This document shows, piece by piece, positions 1 through 6,035 of a stretch of DNA of 15,212 nucleotides. The DNA comes from Clostridiales bacterium. Its GTDB lineage: Bacteria; Bacillota; Clostridia; Christensenellales; Aristaeellaceae. The notes under the pieces are model-generated. The model was not told where the DNA came from. It did not search any database and saw only the letters and a program-made list of their open reading frames with translations. The position numbers and the translations under genes were made by a program. The stretch covers positions 1-15,212 of the forward strand of contig SFJH01000041.1 in the NCBI GenBank assembly GCA_004555155.1, written 5' to 3'. Each line of letters starts with the position of its first letter. Position 1 is the first letter of the stretch.

Positions 1-1802
1 GACGCCTTGACCTCCGTCACGCCCAGCTGGCGGCCGATGGCGTTGGCGGTCTTCCCGTTGTCGCCGGTGAGCATCACGCTGCGCACGCCCAGCGCATTGA
101 GATCCGCGATGGCCTCCTTCGCCGTGGCGCGCACGCCGTCCGCCAGCGCAAAGCCGCCCAGCAGGCGCTCTTCAGACGCGGCAAACATCACCGTTGCGCC
201 GCTGCCGCGCTGCTCGTCCGCCCAGCCCTCCAGCCGGGAGACGTCCACGCCCAGCCCGCGCATCCACTCCGCGCTGCCGACGTACACGCGCTGTCCGCGC
301 ACCACGGCGCAGACGCCCTTGCCCGCGTGGGTCTGATAATCCGACGCGGCCTCCGGCTCCATGCCCTGTCCGCGGGCGTATTCGGCGATGGCCGCCGCGA
401 TGGGATGGCTGGAAAGCGCCTCCACCGACGCGGCCAGCGGCAGCAGCCCGTCGCTCATCGCGCTCACGGCGGTCACGCGCATGCGCCCCTCGGTCAGGGT
501 GCCGGTCTTGTCGAACGCCACGCAGTCGATGGCGTGGGCCATCTCCAGCGCCGCCGCGGTGCGGATCATGATGCCCAGCTCCGCGCCCTTGCCGGTGCCC
601 ACCATGATGGCCGTGGGCGTGGCCAGTCCCAGCGCGCAGGGGCAGGAGATGACCAGCACGGCGATGGCGTGCTTCAGCGATCCCGCGAAGCCCGCGCCCA
701 CGATCATCCAGACCGCGAACGTCACCAGCGCGATGCCGATGACCACCGGCACGAACACGCCGCTGACCCGGTCCGCCAGCCGGGAGATGGGGGCCTTCGA
801 ATTGGCCGCCGCCTCCACCAGCTTCACGATCTTGCTCAGCGCGGTGTCCTCGCCCACCTTCGTGGCGCGGAAGCGGAAGCTGCCGGAGGTGTTGATCGTC
901 GCGCCGACCACCTCGTCTCCCTCGCCCAGCTCCACGGGCAGGCTCTCGCCGGTGAGCATCGATTGATCCAGTGCGCCGTGGCCCTCGAGGATGACGCCGT
1001 CGGTGGGCACCGTCTGGCCGTCGCGGACGATCACCACGTCGCCCACCGCCAGCCCGGAGGCGTCGATTTCGATCTCCTGGCCGTCCCGCACCACCGTCGC
1101 CCGCTGGGGCGCGAGGTCCAGCAGGCGGGAGATGGCCTCGGACGTGCGGCCCTTCGCCCGGGCCTCCAGATACTTGCCCACGGAGATCAGCGTCAGAATC
1201 ATCGCCGCGGACTCAAAGTAGAACTCCACCATGTCCGGCGTCTCCGCGCCCTCGCAGACCTGGATGGTCAGTGTGAACAGGCGGACGACGCTGTAAAGGT
1301 AGCCCGCCGCCGAGCCGATGGAGATCAGGCTGTTCATGTTCGGCGCGCGGTGGATCAGCGCCTTGAAGCCGTTGGTGAAATAGCTGCTGTTGATCAGCAG
1401 AATCGGCGTGGCGATGAACAGCTGCAGAAGCCCGTTCACCAGCGGATAGTGGTGCAGCACCCTGGGCAGCGGCAGACCCATCATGTGGCTCATGCCCACG
1501 TACATCAGCGGAATCAGCAGCGCGATGGACGCGATCAGCCGGCGCATCCTGTCCTTCGCCTCGCCGTCCGCGGGCGCGGCGGCCTTCTCCGCCTTCGCGC
1601 CCCGGGGACTGGCCGAGTAGCCGCCGGAGGCCACCGCCCTGCAGATCGCCTCCGGGCCAGTCCTTGCGGGGTCGAAATCGACCTCCATCGAATTGGTCAG
1701 CAGGCTGACCGTGACGCTCCTGATGCCGTCCAGCTTCCGCACGCTCTTTTCCACGTGGGCGCTGCAGGCGGAGCAGGTCATGCCGCGAACGTCGAATACC
1801 AT
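1..1802 (-). CDS. copA: Copper-translocating P1B-type ATPase, C-terminus cut by window edge
   Basis: An inner-membrane pump that exports Cu(I) from the cytoplasm using ATP. The first 600 codons are visible. An N-terminal heavy-metal-associated domain has the metal site GMTCSAC at residues 7-13. The transmembrane metal motif CPC is at 387-389 (context SCPCALGLATP), which assigns the pump to the Cu/Ag group. The actuator loop TGES is at 284-287, the phosphorylated aspartate D431 lies in DKTGTLTEG, the P1B nucleotide-binding SHP motif has H466-P467, and TGDN is at 579-582. The reading frame runs off the window at base 1, shortly before the usual P-domain end and last two membrane helices (family length is about 700-800 residues). 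The ATG start follows a GGAGG ribosome binding site and lies 11 nt after the csoR stop, so the two genes form one operon under CsoR control. There is a single HMA domain and no histidine-rich tail in the visible part. Confidence 0.96.
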   Translation of the reverse strand, partial: MVFDVRGMTCSACSAHVEKSVRKLDGIRSVTVSLLTNSMEVDFDPARTGPEAICRAVASGGYSASPRGAKAEKAAAPADGEAKDRMRRLIASIALLIPLMYVGMSHMMGLPLPRVLHHYPLVNGLLQLFIATPILLINSSYFTNGFKALIHRAPNMNSLISIGSAAGYLYSVVRLFTLTIQVCEGAETPDMVEFYFESAAMILTLISVGKYLEARAKGRTSEAISRLLDLAPQRATVVRDGQEIEIDASGLAVGDVVIVRDGQTVPTDGVILEGHGALDQSMLTGESLPVELGEGDEVVGATINTSGSFRFRATKVGEDTALSKIVKLVEAAANSKAPISRLADRVSGVFVPVVIGIALVTFAVWMIVGAGFAGSLKHAIAVLVISCPCALGLATPTAIMVGTGKGAELGIMIRTAAALEMAHAIDCVAFDKTGTLTEGRMRVTAVSAMSDGLLPLAASVEALSSHPIAAAIAEYARGQGMEPEAASDYQTHAGKGVCAVVRGQRVYVGSAEWMRGLGVDVSRLEGWADEQRGSGATVMFAASEERLLGGFALADGVRATAKEAIADLNALGVRSVMLTGDNGKTANAIGRQLGVTEVKA

Positions 1803-1813
1803 GTTGCTCCCTC

Positions 1814-2131
1814 CTATTTCAGCTTCTTCATCAGCTCGAAGGCCTCGTTCATAATCTCAGTGTCGCCCGCCTGGACGCCCTCCACCACGCAGGTCTCCAT
1901 GTGCTCCTTGAGAATCAGATAGCCCATGGACTGCAGCGCGCTCTCCACCGCCGCGATCTGGGTGAGGATGTCGCCGCAGTAGCGGTTTTCATCCAGCATC
2001 TTCTTGATGCCGTTCAGCTGGCCGATCATGCGGTTCAGGCGATTCTCCAGCTGCCTGCGCTCCTGCTCGCTGCGGGGCGTATGCTTGGTGCGCCCGCAGG
2101 CTTCGCAGCAGCCGCATCCCTTCTCCTCCAC
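1814..2131 (-). CDS. csoR: CsoR-family copper-sensing transcriptional repressor
   Basis: A DUF156/CsoR-family all-helical repressor that releases DNA on binding Cu(I). The protein has 105 residues when started at the GTG at 2131, which sits 7 nt after a perfect AGGAGG. Longer in-frame starts upstream would read through the promoter and operators. The family metal ligands are present: C52 (NRYCGDIL), H77 and C81 (KEHMETCVVEG). The conserved RLNRMIGQLNGIKKM helix is at 31-45. Upstream of the core is an unusual cysteine cluster, CGCCEAC, at residues 6-12, which is not part of the canonical sensor site and may bind metal itself (inference). It is the first gene of the csoR-copA operon and is expected to repress it through the two operators at 2151-2165 and 2186-2200. 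Other members of the family sense Ni/Co, formaldehyde or sulfane sulfur. The C-H-C ligand set plus the copA partner favour copper. Confidence 0.93.
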   Translation of the reverse strand: MEEKGCGCCEACGRTKHTPRSEQERRQLENRLNRMIGQLNGIKKMLDENRYCGDILTQIAAVESALQSMGYLILKEHMETCVVEGVQAGDTEIMNEAFELMKKLK

Positions 2132-2150
2132 GTGAACGCCTCCTCTTTTA

Positions 2151-2165
2151 TACCCCCATCGGGTA
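2151..2165. promoter_or_regulatory. CsoR operator 2, in the csoR leader
   Basis: TACCC-CCATC-GGGTA has the same arms and spacing as operator 1. The centres are 35 bp apart. This copy lies between the predicted transcription start and the csoR ribosome binding site, so it could act as a roadblock or a second tetramer-binding site. Confidence 0.8.
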
Positions 2166-2179
2166 TTTATCATGGGGAT

Positions 2180-2208
2180 ATAATATACCCATGCAGGGTA
2201 TTTGTCAA
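2180..2208 (-). promoter_or_regulatory. csoR-copA promoter
   Basis: Read on the minus strand, TTGACA (2203-2208) is followed by a 17-nt spacer and TATTAT (2180-2185). The -35 is a perfect match and the -10 has one mismatch. The spacer contains a complete CsoR-type operator (2186-2200), so repressor binding would occlude RNA polymerase. Confidence 0.88.
2186..2200. promoter_or_regulatory. CsoR operator 1, inside the promoter spacer
   Basis: TACCC-ATGCA-GGGTA, a perfect 5-bp inverted repeat with a 5-nt centre, matches the TACCC/GGGTA type of CsoR operator. It lies wholly between the -35 and -10 of the csoR promoter. Confidence 0.88.
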
Positions 2209-2227
2209 GGAGCACGCGGGTTAAGAT

Positions 2228-2256
2228 TTGCGCACAGCGCTCCGCTGTGGTATAAT
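2228..2256 (+). promoter_or_regulatory. Promoter of the GNAT gene
   Basis: TTGCGC (2228-2233), a 17-nt spacer, then a perfect TATAAT (2251-2256) preceded by TGG, giving an extended -10. It is back-to-back with the csoR promoter (20 nt between the two -35 boxes) and would give a leader of about 145 nt containing the two tandem repeats. Confidence 0.65.
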
Positions 2257-2388
2257 GATCGGGCAAGCCGGAGGCTTGGCCGGGGCGCTCGCGCCTTTGC
2301 ACAAGCGGCAATCACAGGATCATGATCGGGCAAGCCGAAGGCGTGGCTAACTCGCTCGCGCCTTTGCGCAAGCGGCAATCATAGTATC
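2255..2388 (+). repeat. Two tandem 67-bp repeats in the GNAT leader
   Basis: Copy 1 is 2255-2321 and copy 2 is 2322-2388. Both begin ATGATCGGGCAAGCCG and share GCTCGCGCCTTTGC and CAAGCGGCAATCA. They differ at about 11 positions. Copy 1 can fold CAAGCC-GGA-GGCTTG and GGCGC-TC-GCGCC hairpins. The period is not a multiple of three and neither copy encodes a credible peptide. Confidence 0.85.
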
Positions 2389-2410
2389 ATGCCGGAAGTG
2401 AGATGATTTC

Positions 2411-2836
2411 ATGCACGTCAGACAGGCGACGGGCTCGGACGCGGCGGCGCTGGCCCGGCTGAACGAGGCGTTCAACGGGCCCGGAGTGGCAGACGCGGCG
2501 CATATCGCGCGGTCGCTGGAGGAAAACCGGAACGAGATCGTCTGCATAGCGGAGCAGGACGGCGCTGCGGTGGGCTTCTGCTGCGCGCAGATTACGGAAT
2601 CCATGTGCTATCCGGAGAGCTCCGCCGAGATCACGGAGCTTTACGTAGCGCCGTCCGCCCGCCGGCGCGGCGCAGCGACGGCCCTGCTTCGCCTGGCGGA
2701 GCAGCTCTGCATCGGACGCGGCGCAGCGGAGCTCCGACTGCTGACCGGCCGGGACAACGCGCCCGCCCGCGCGCTGTATGCGCGCATGGGCTATCGCCCG
2801 GACGACGAGGCCCACTATCAGAAGGACGCGAGATAA
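2411..2836 (+). CDS. GNAT-family N-acetyltransferase
   Basis: A 141-residue single-domain protein that by family transfers an acetyl group from acetyl-CoA to an amine. The substrate cannot be read from the sequence. The N-terminal strand-helix MHVRQATGSDAAALARL is typical. The acetyl-CoA pyrophosphate-binding loop is ARRRGAATALL (about residues 83-93), preceded by the strand EITELYVAPS and followed by the C-terminal ALYARMGYRPDDEAHYQK typical of GNAT motif B. It is a lone gene on the plus strand, divergent from csoR and convergent with jag. The ribosome binding site is weak (GGAAG 13 nt before the ATG). An ATG at 2389 opens only a five-codon frame. Conservation of the RxxGxA loop makes the family call firm, while a specific function (ribosomal protein, antibiotic or small-molecule acetylation) would be a guess. 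Confidence 0.88.
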   Translation: MHVRQATGSDAAALARLNEAFNGPGVADAAHIARSLEENRNEIVCIAEQDGAAVGFCCAQITESMCYPESSAEITELYVAPSARRRGAATALLRLAEQLCIGRGAAELRLLTGRDNAPARALYARMGYRPDDEAHYQKDAR

Positions 2837-2861
2837 ACGCGGCGCGCCCCGTACGCAGCAA

Positions 2862-2893
2862 AAGCCCCCGATTCGCTTTCGAATCGGGGGCTT
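2862..2893 (-). terminator. Terminator of the rpmH-jag operon
   Basis: A perfect 14-bp stem (arms 2862-2875 and 2880-2893, first arm AAGCCCCCGATTCG) with a 4-nt loop. On the minus strand it is followed by TTTTGC. It lies 16 nt after the jag stop and 25 nt after the convergent GNAT stop, so it may also serve the plus strand, where the following tract is poorer in T. Confidence 0.88.
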
Positions 2894-2908
2894 GCTCTGT
2901 CTTCTTCC

Positions 2909-3847
2909 TTACTTCAGGGTGATGATGACCCGGCGGTACGGCTCCTCGCCCTCGGAATGGGTGGTGACGTCCGGGTCAGCCTGGAGCGCGGAATGCAGAA
3001 TGCGGCGCTCATAGGGATTCATGGGCTCCAGCGCCACGCGGCGGCCGCTCTTCTTGCAGCGGCCCGCCATGCGCACGGCCAGCTTGCGCAGGGCCTCCTC
3101 GCGCTTGGCGCGGTAGTTTTCGGTGTCCAGGGACACGCGCAGATAGTCCTCGCGGCCGCGATTGACGTTCAGGCTGGTGAGATACTGGATGGCGTCCAGC
3201 GTCTCGCCGCGGCGGCCGATCAGGATGGACATGTTCTCGCCGGAGAGCACCATGCGCAGCTGCTCCGGGCTGTCGGAGACGGCGATCTCCGCCGGAACGC
3301 CCATGCGCTCGGTCAGACCGGACAGGAACGCGCGCGCGGACTTCGCGGTATCGGACAGCTCCTCCTCGGGCGTGGCGACGAAGGGCTCCGTCTCCACGGG
3401 CGCGATCACGACCTCGGCGGGCTGCTCGTTCGCAGCGGGCTCGGCGGCGGGCTTTTTCTCGCCGCGGGAGCGACGGCGCTTCTTCTCGGGCCTGGGCTTG
3501 TCCTCGGCCTGCGCCTCCGCTTCAGGCTGCTCCGCCTCGGGCTGCTCCGCCTTTTCGGGCTTGGGCTCGGGCTTCTTCTCGGCCTTGGGCTTGTCCTTGC
3601 GCTTCTCCTCGCGGCGCTTGCCGGAGGGCTGGTCCAGCGAGAGCACCGGCATTTCGATGTCCATATCCGAGCCCTTGTCCTTCACGGTGAGCTTCACCTT
3701 TGCGGGACGGCCGAACATGCCGAACAGTCCGGGACTGCCCATTTCGAGAACCTGAATATCAACGTCGCTGGAATCACAGCCAAGCTCGGCCAAGCCGTTC
3801 TTGATGGCGTCCTTGACGGTCTTTCCGGAAATTTCGATGGATTTCAA
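2909..3847 (-). CDS. jag: Jag/KhpB RNA-binding protein (Jag_N, KH and R3H domains)
   Basis: A cytoplasmic RNA-binding protein, also called SpoIIIJ-associated protein or KhpB, linked in Firmicutes to small-RNA and cell-division control. It has 312 residues. The Jag_N domain occupies about 1-57 (IEISGKTVKDAI through SPGLFGMFGRPAKVKL). It is followed by a long low-complexity linker rich in K, E, P and A (about 75-170). The KH domain carries the GxxG loop IGRRGE near residue 210, and the R3H domain carries NPYERRILHSAL near the C-terminus. Start: the frame begins with TTG at 3847, 9 nt after AAGGAGG. No in-frame ATG exists near the conserved N-terminus. It follows yidC with a 30-nt gap as last gene of the operon, the usual partner position. 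The linker is longer than in many homologues. Confidence 0.95.
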   Translation of the reverse strand: MKSIEISGKTVKDAIKNGLAELGCDSSDVDIQVLEMGSPGLFGMFGRPAKVKLTVKDKGSDMDIEMPVLSLDQPSGKRREEKRKDKPKAEKKPEPKPEKAEQPEAEQPEAEAQAEDKPRPEKKRRRSRGEKKPAAEPAANEQPAEVVIAPVETEPFVATPEEELSDTAKSARAFLSGLTERMGVPAEIAVSDSPEQLRMVLSGENMSILIGRRGETLDAIQYLTSLNVNRGREDYLRVSLDTENYRAKREEALRKLAVRMAGRCKKSGRRVALEPMNPYERRILHSALQADPDVTTHSEGEEPYRRVIITLK

Positions 3848-3877
3848 GGCACGATGCCTCCTTAATCGTTGTGTGTG

Positions 3878-4870
3878 TCAGTCCTTCTTCTCCAGATCGC
3901 GCTTGGCGTCCTCGCGGTCAAAGTACCAGTTGAGCGCGACGGTCTGCACGATGGAGATCACGTTGACCGCCATCCAGTAAATGGAGAAGGCGGCGTTGCT
4001 GGTGGCGCAGATCCACAGGGAGAACAGCGGGAAGAACCACTTCATAAAGCCGCTGTTCATATCCATGCCGTTGCTCTGCTGCTGCTGAGCGAGCTTCTGC
4101 TCCTCGGTCAGCTTCTGCTGGCCGTTCATGACCTTCGACATAAAGAACTGGCTGACGGCGGCCAGAATGGGCAGGATGAACAGGCCGTTGGCATACTGCA
4201 TCAGCGCGGCGAAGGACGCGGGAACGGTGAGCACGGGGCGGGCGATGATGAAGTTCAGCGGCAGCTGAATGAACTGTCCGGCGCCGTACTGGGCGGCGAC
4301 GGCCGCGTATTCGGCCGAGGCGAGGAACTCCCTGGCCGCCTCAATGTTTTCCGCAGTCAGAATGCTGGAATAGCTCCGCGCGGTGATGGTGGCCAGCTGG
4401 TCGCCGGCAGCGGGCAGCAGGGTTGCGGTAAAGGAATCCGGCTGGAACACGTTCTTGATCCACAGCCAGCTCTGGAACGCAGGTTCAATTCCGTTTTTCA
4501 GGTCCAGGATCATCTGGATGGTATGCTCGTCGGCCACGACGCGCATGGCGGTGAACATGAAGATCAGAATCGGCCACTGCAGAAGCATCGGCAGGCAGCC
4601 CGCGGTGGGGCTGACGTTCTCCTTGCGGTAGAGCTCCATCATCTTCTGATTGAGCTTCTCCTTGTCATTGGCGTACTTCTTCTGGAGCGCGAGCACCTTC
4701 GGCTGCACGCGGGTCATGGCGCGCATTCCCTTTCTGGACTTCATATCCAGCGGGAACACGACCAGGCGGATAATCAAAGTAAACACCACGACCGACCAGC
4801 CGTAGTTGCCCACCCAGCTGTAAATCCAGTTCAGGGCCCATACAAAAAAGGAATTGATCCCATCAATCAT
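3878..4870 (-). CDS. yidC: YidC/Oxa1-family membrane protein insertase (SpoIIIJ-like)
   Basis: Inserts and folds membrane proteins, alone or with Sec. 330 residues. The ATG at 4870 is 7 nt after TTGGAGG, so I prefer it to the in-frame ATG at 4960, which has no good ribosome binding site. The first membrane helix (about 25-41) carries the essential hydrophilic-groove arginine, R35, in FTLIIRLVVFPLDM. The cytoplasmic helical hairpin (MKSRKGMRAMTRVQPKVL then KLNQKMMELYRKENVSP) follows, then the second helix with GCLPMLLQWPILIFMF. A roughly 90-residue external segment precedes the remaining helices (PVLTVPASFAALM, GLFILPILAAVSQFF, WFFPLFSLWI, FSIYWMAVNVISIVQ). The long segment is an expansion compared with minimal Bacillus YidC. 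No lipoprotein signal is present, unlike B. subtilis SpoIIIJ. The gene lies between yidD and jag in the conserved order. Confidence 0.95.
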   Translation of the reverse strand: MIDGINSFFVWALNWIYSWVGNYGWSVVVFTLIIRLVVFPLDMKSRKGMRAMTRVQPKVLALQKKYANDKEKLNQKMMELYRKENVSPTAGCLPMLLQWPILIFMFTAMRVVADEHTIQMILDLKNGIEPAFQSWLWIKNVFQPDSFTATLLPAAGDQLATITARSYSSILTAENIEAAREFLASAEYAAVAAQYGAGQFIQLPLNFIIARPVLTVPASFAALMQYANGLFILPILAAVSQFFMSKVMNGQQKLTEEQKLAQQQQSNGMDMNSGFMKWFFPLFSLWICATSNAAFSIYWMAVNVISIVQTVALNWYFDREDAKRDLEKKD

Positions 4871-5004
4871 TCTGAATCCTCCAAGGGAAATGGTTTGCCA
4901 TACAAGAAAAAGCCCTCCGGCGTGTCCATGCAATGGCGCAGGCTCACGGACTGCGGGCATTCTTCAGGATATGGAAGGAGAGCGGGCGGCAAAGCGCCGA
5001 CCGT

Positions 5005-5238
5005 TCATGGAACGGGGTCGTATCCGCCCTTGCAGAGCGGATTGCAGCGCAGAATCCGACGCACCGCCAGGGCGGACCCCTTCAGCGCACCGTACTTCCG
5101 GATGGCCTCCAGCGCATACTGCGAGCATGTCGGCGTGAACCGGCAGCACGCAGGATGGCGGGGGGAGATGTTGCGTTGGTAAAAGCGAATCAGCCAAAGC
5201 AGAATCTGCTTCGGCAGGGCACGCAGACACCGCATCAT
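5005..5238 (-). CDS. yidD: YidD, membrane protein insertion efficiency factor
   Basis: A small membrane-associated protein that assists YidC-dependent insertion. 77 residues, the usual family length. The signature is intact: RFYQRNISP, then CCRFTPTCSQYALEAI, KYGALKG and RILRCNP, ending GGYDPVP. The start is the first of two adjacent ATGs, at 5238, and overlaps the rnpA stop by 4 nt (ATGA). The second ATG at 5235 is equally possible. A ribosome binding site (GAGG) lies within the rnpA end. A 134-nt gap separates it from yidC, and no further gene was found there. Confidence 0.95.
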   Translation of the reverse strand: MMRCLRALPKQILLWLIRFYQRNISPRHPACCRFTPTCSQYALEAIRKYGALKGSALAVRRILRCNPLCKGGYDPVP

Positions 5239-5609
5239 GTTTCCTCTTTCAGCAGCTTGCCCCGGGAGAGCAGCTGCGCCAGCTCCCGGGTAAGCGTCTC
5301 GTGGGGGACGTTCTTCAGCGACGGCCGGGCGACGAAGATGTACTTCCCGCACTTCATCTGTGCGCGCAGCTTGCGCACGTCCTCACGCATCCACCGCCGG
5401 ATGCGGTTGCGCGTGACGGCATTGCCCACCTTGCCCGAGACGGAAAAACCGATCTTCAGATCGCGCCCCTTCAGGTGGATGAGAACGACATTCCGGGAGG
5501 GGATGGATTTCCCCCGGCGGTAGACGAAGCGATAGTTCTTATTATCGCCCAGTCGGTAGCGGCGCGGAAAGCCCTGAGGCTTGCGCGCCGCAGAGCGCTT
5601 CCCCTCCAT
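5235..5609 (-). CDS. rnpA: Ribonuclease P protein component
   Basis: The protein subunit of RNase P, which helps the catalytic RNA remove the 5' leader of pre-tRNAs. 124 residues. The N-terminal FPRRYRLGDNKNYRFVYRRGKS and the RNR signature GNAVTRNRIRRWMRE are present, followed by the final strand KYIFVARPSL. The ATG at 5609 lies only 6 nt after the rpmH stop and has no clear Shine-Dalgarno, so translation is probably coupled to rpmH. The C-terminal end overlaps the yidD start by 4 nt. Confidence 0.96.
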   Translation of the reverse strand: MEGKRSAARKPQGFPRRYRLGDNKNYRFVYRRGKSIPSRNVVLIHLKGRDLKIGFSVSGKVGNAVTRNRIRRWMREDVRKLRAQMKCGKYIFVARPSLKNVPHETLTRELAQLLSRGKLLKEET

Positions 5610-5615
5610 ATCCGA

Positions 5616-5759
5616 TTAAGCGGACAGAACCTTGCGGCCGCGGGCGCGACGGGCCTTCAGAACATTGCGGCCGGCGCGGGTCTTCATGCGGGCGCGGAAG
5701 CCGTGCACCTTGGATCTCTGACGCTTCTTGGGCTGGTAAGTACGAACGGAACTTGCCAT
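5616..5759 (-). CDS. rpmH: 50S ribosomal protein L34
   Basis: A small basic protein of the large ribosomal subunit. 47 residues, three more than the common 44, because of an MASSVRTYQPKK beginning where most homologues start MKRTYQPKK. The remainder (RSKVHGFRARM, GRNVLKARRARGRKVLSA) is near-canonical. The ATG at 5759 follows AAGGAG at about 10 nt. It is first gene of the operon, with a strong promoter and a leader of about 70 nt carrying a small hairpin (arms 5793-5798 and 5806-5811). dnaA, its frequent divergent neighbour, is not adjacent here. Confidence 0.97.
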   Translation of the reverse strand: MASSVRTYQPKKRQRSKVHGFRARMKTRAGRNVLKARRARGRKVLSA

Positions 5760-5833
5760 AGTTGAAACACTCCTTCAAAAGTTGATATGCTCATTCGCCG
5801 GAAAAGCGAATTTTCCAGATTTACAGCCTTATC

Positions 5834-5862
5834 AGTATATTCGATCTATGGAAATCTGTCAA
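5834..5862 (-). promoter_or_regulatory. rpmH operon promoter
   Basis: On the minus strand a perfect TTGACA (5857-5862), a 17-nt spacer and TATACT (5834-5839). The strength fits a ribosomal protein operon. Confidence 0.9.
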
Positions 5863-5979
5863 GCGTTGTTGTGTGAAATGTCATAATGATTTCATAGGAA
5901 GTCCGCCCATTCCGACCGCCGGAAGAAGATGGCAGGGCCGGCGGCGCGCGTTTTCCGCCCCTTCGCTTACTTTTGCCCT

Positions 5980-6008
5980 TGCCTCGCCCTTCCATTCAGG
6001 ATATAATG
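5980..6008 (+). promoter_or_regulatory. Promoter of the acyltransferase operon
   Basis: TTGCCT (5980-5985), a 17-nt spacer and a perfect TATAAT (6003-6008). The start codon at 6036 follows at a normal distance with AGGAGG between. Confidence 0.75.
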
Positions 6009-6035
6009 AAATCATCCTGACAGGAGGTTCTCGCC

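Noticed and set aside
327..1922. A 531-residue plus-strand open frame opposite copA
   Set aside because: It is a shadow frame in G+C-rich DNA, with composition dominated by R, A, H, D and G. copA on the other strand has all family motifs.
2132..2311. A longer csoR beginning at 2311
   Set aside because: The extension would translate the promoter, both operators and part of the tandem repeat. The GTG at 2131 has a perfect ribosome binding site and the family-length product.
2322..2390. A second promoter for the GNAT gene at the end of the tandem repeats
   Set aside because: The TTGCGC at 2364-2369 and TAGTAT at 2382-2387 are only 12 nt apart, too close for a sigma-70-type promoter.
4900..4925. 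A terminator between yidD and yidC (GCCGGAGGGC followed by TTTTT on the minus strand)
   Set aside because: Only about three base pairs can form before the T run, and it lies within an otherwise conserved operon.
4871..4960. A longer yidC beginning at the ATG at 4960
   Set aside because: There is no good ribosome binding site at that ATG, and the extra 30 residues are not family-like. TTGGAGG at 7 nt supports the start at 4870.
5866..5980. An origin of replication or DnaA boxes upstream of rpmH
   Set aside because: No TTATCCACA-like cluster or A+T-rich unwinding region was seen, and dnaA is not adjacent.
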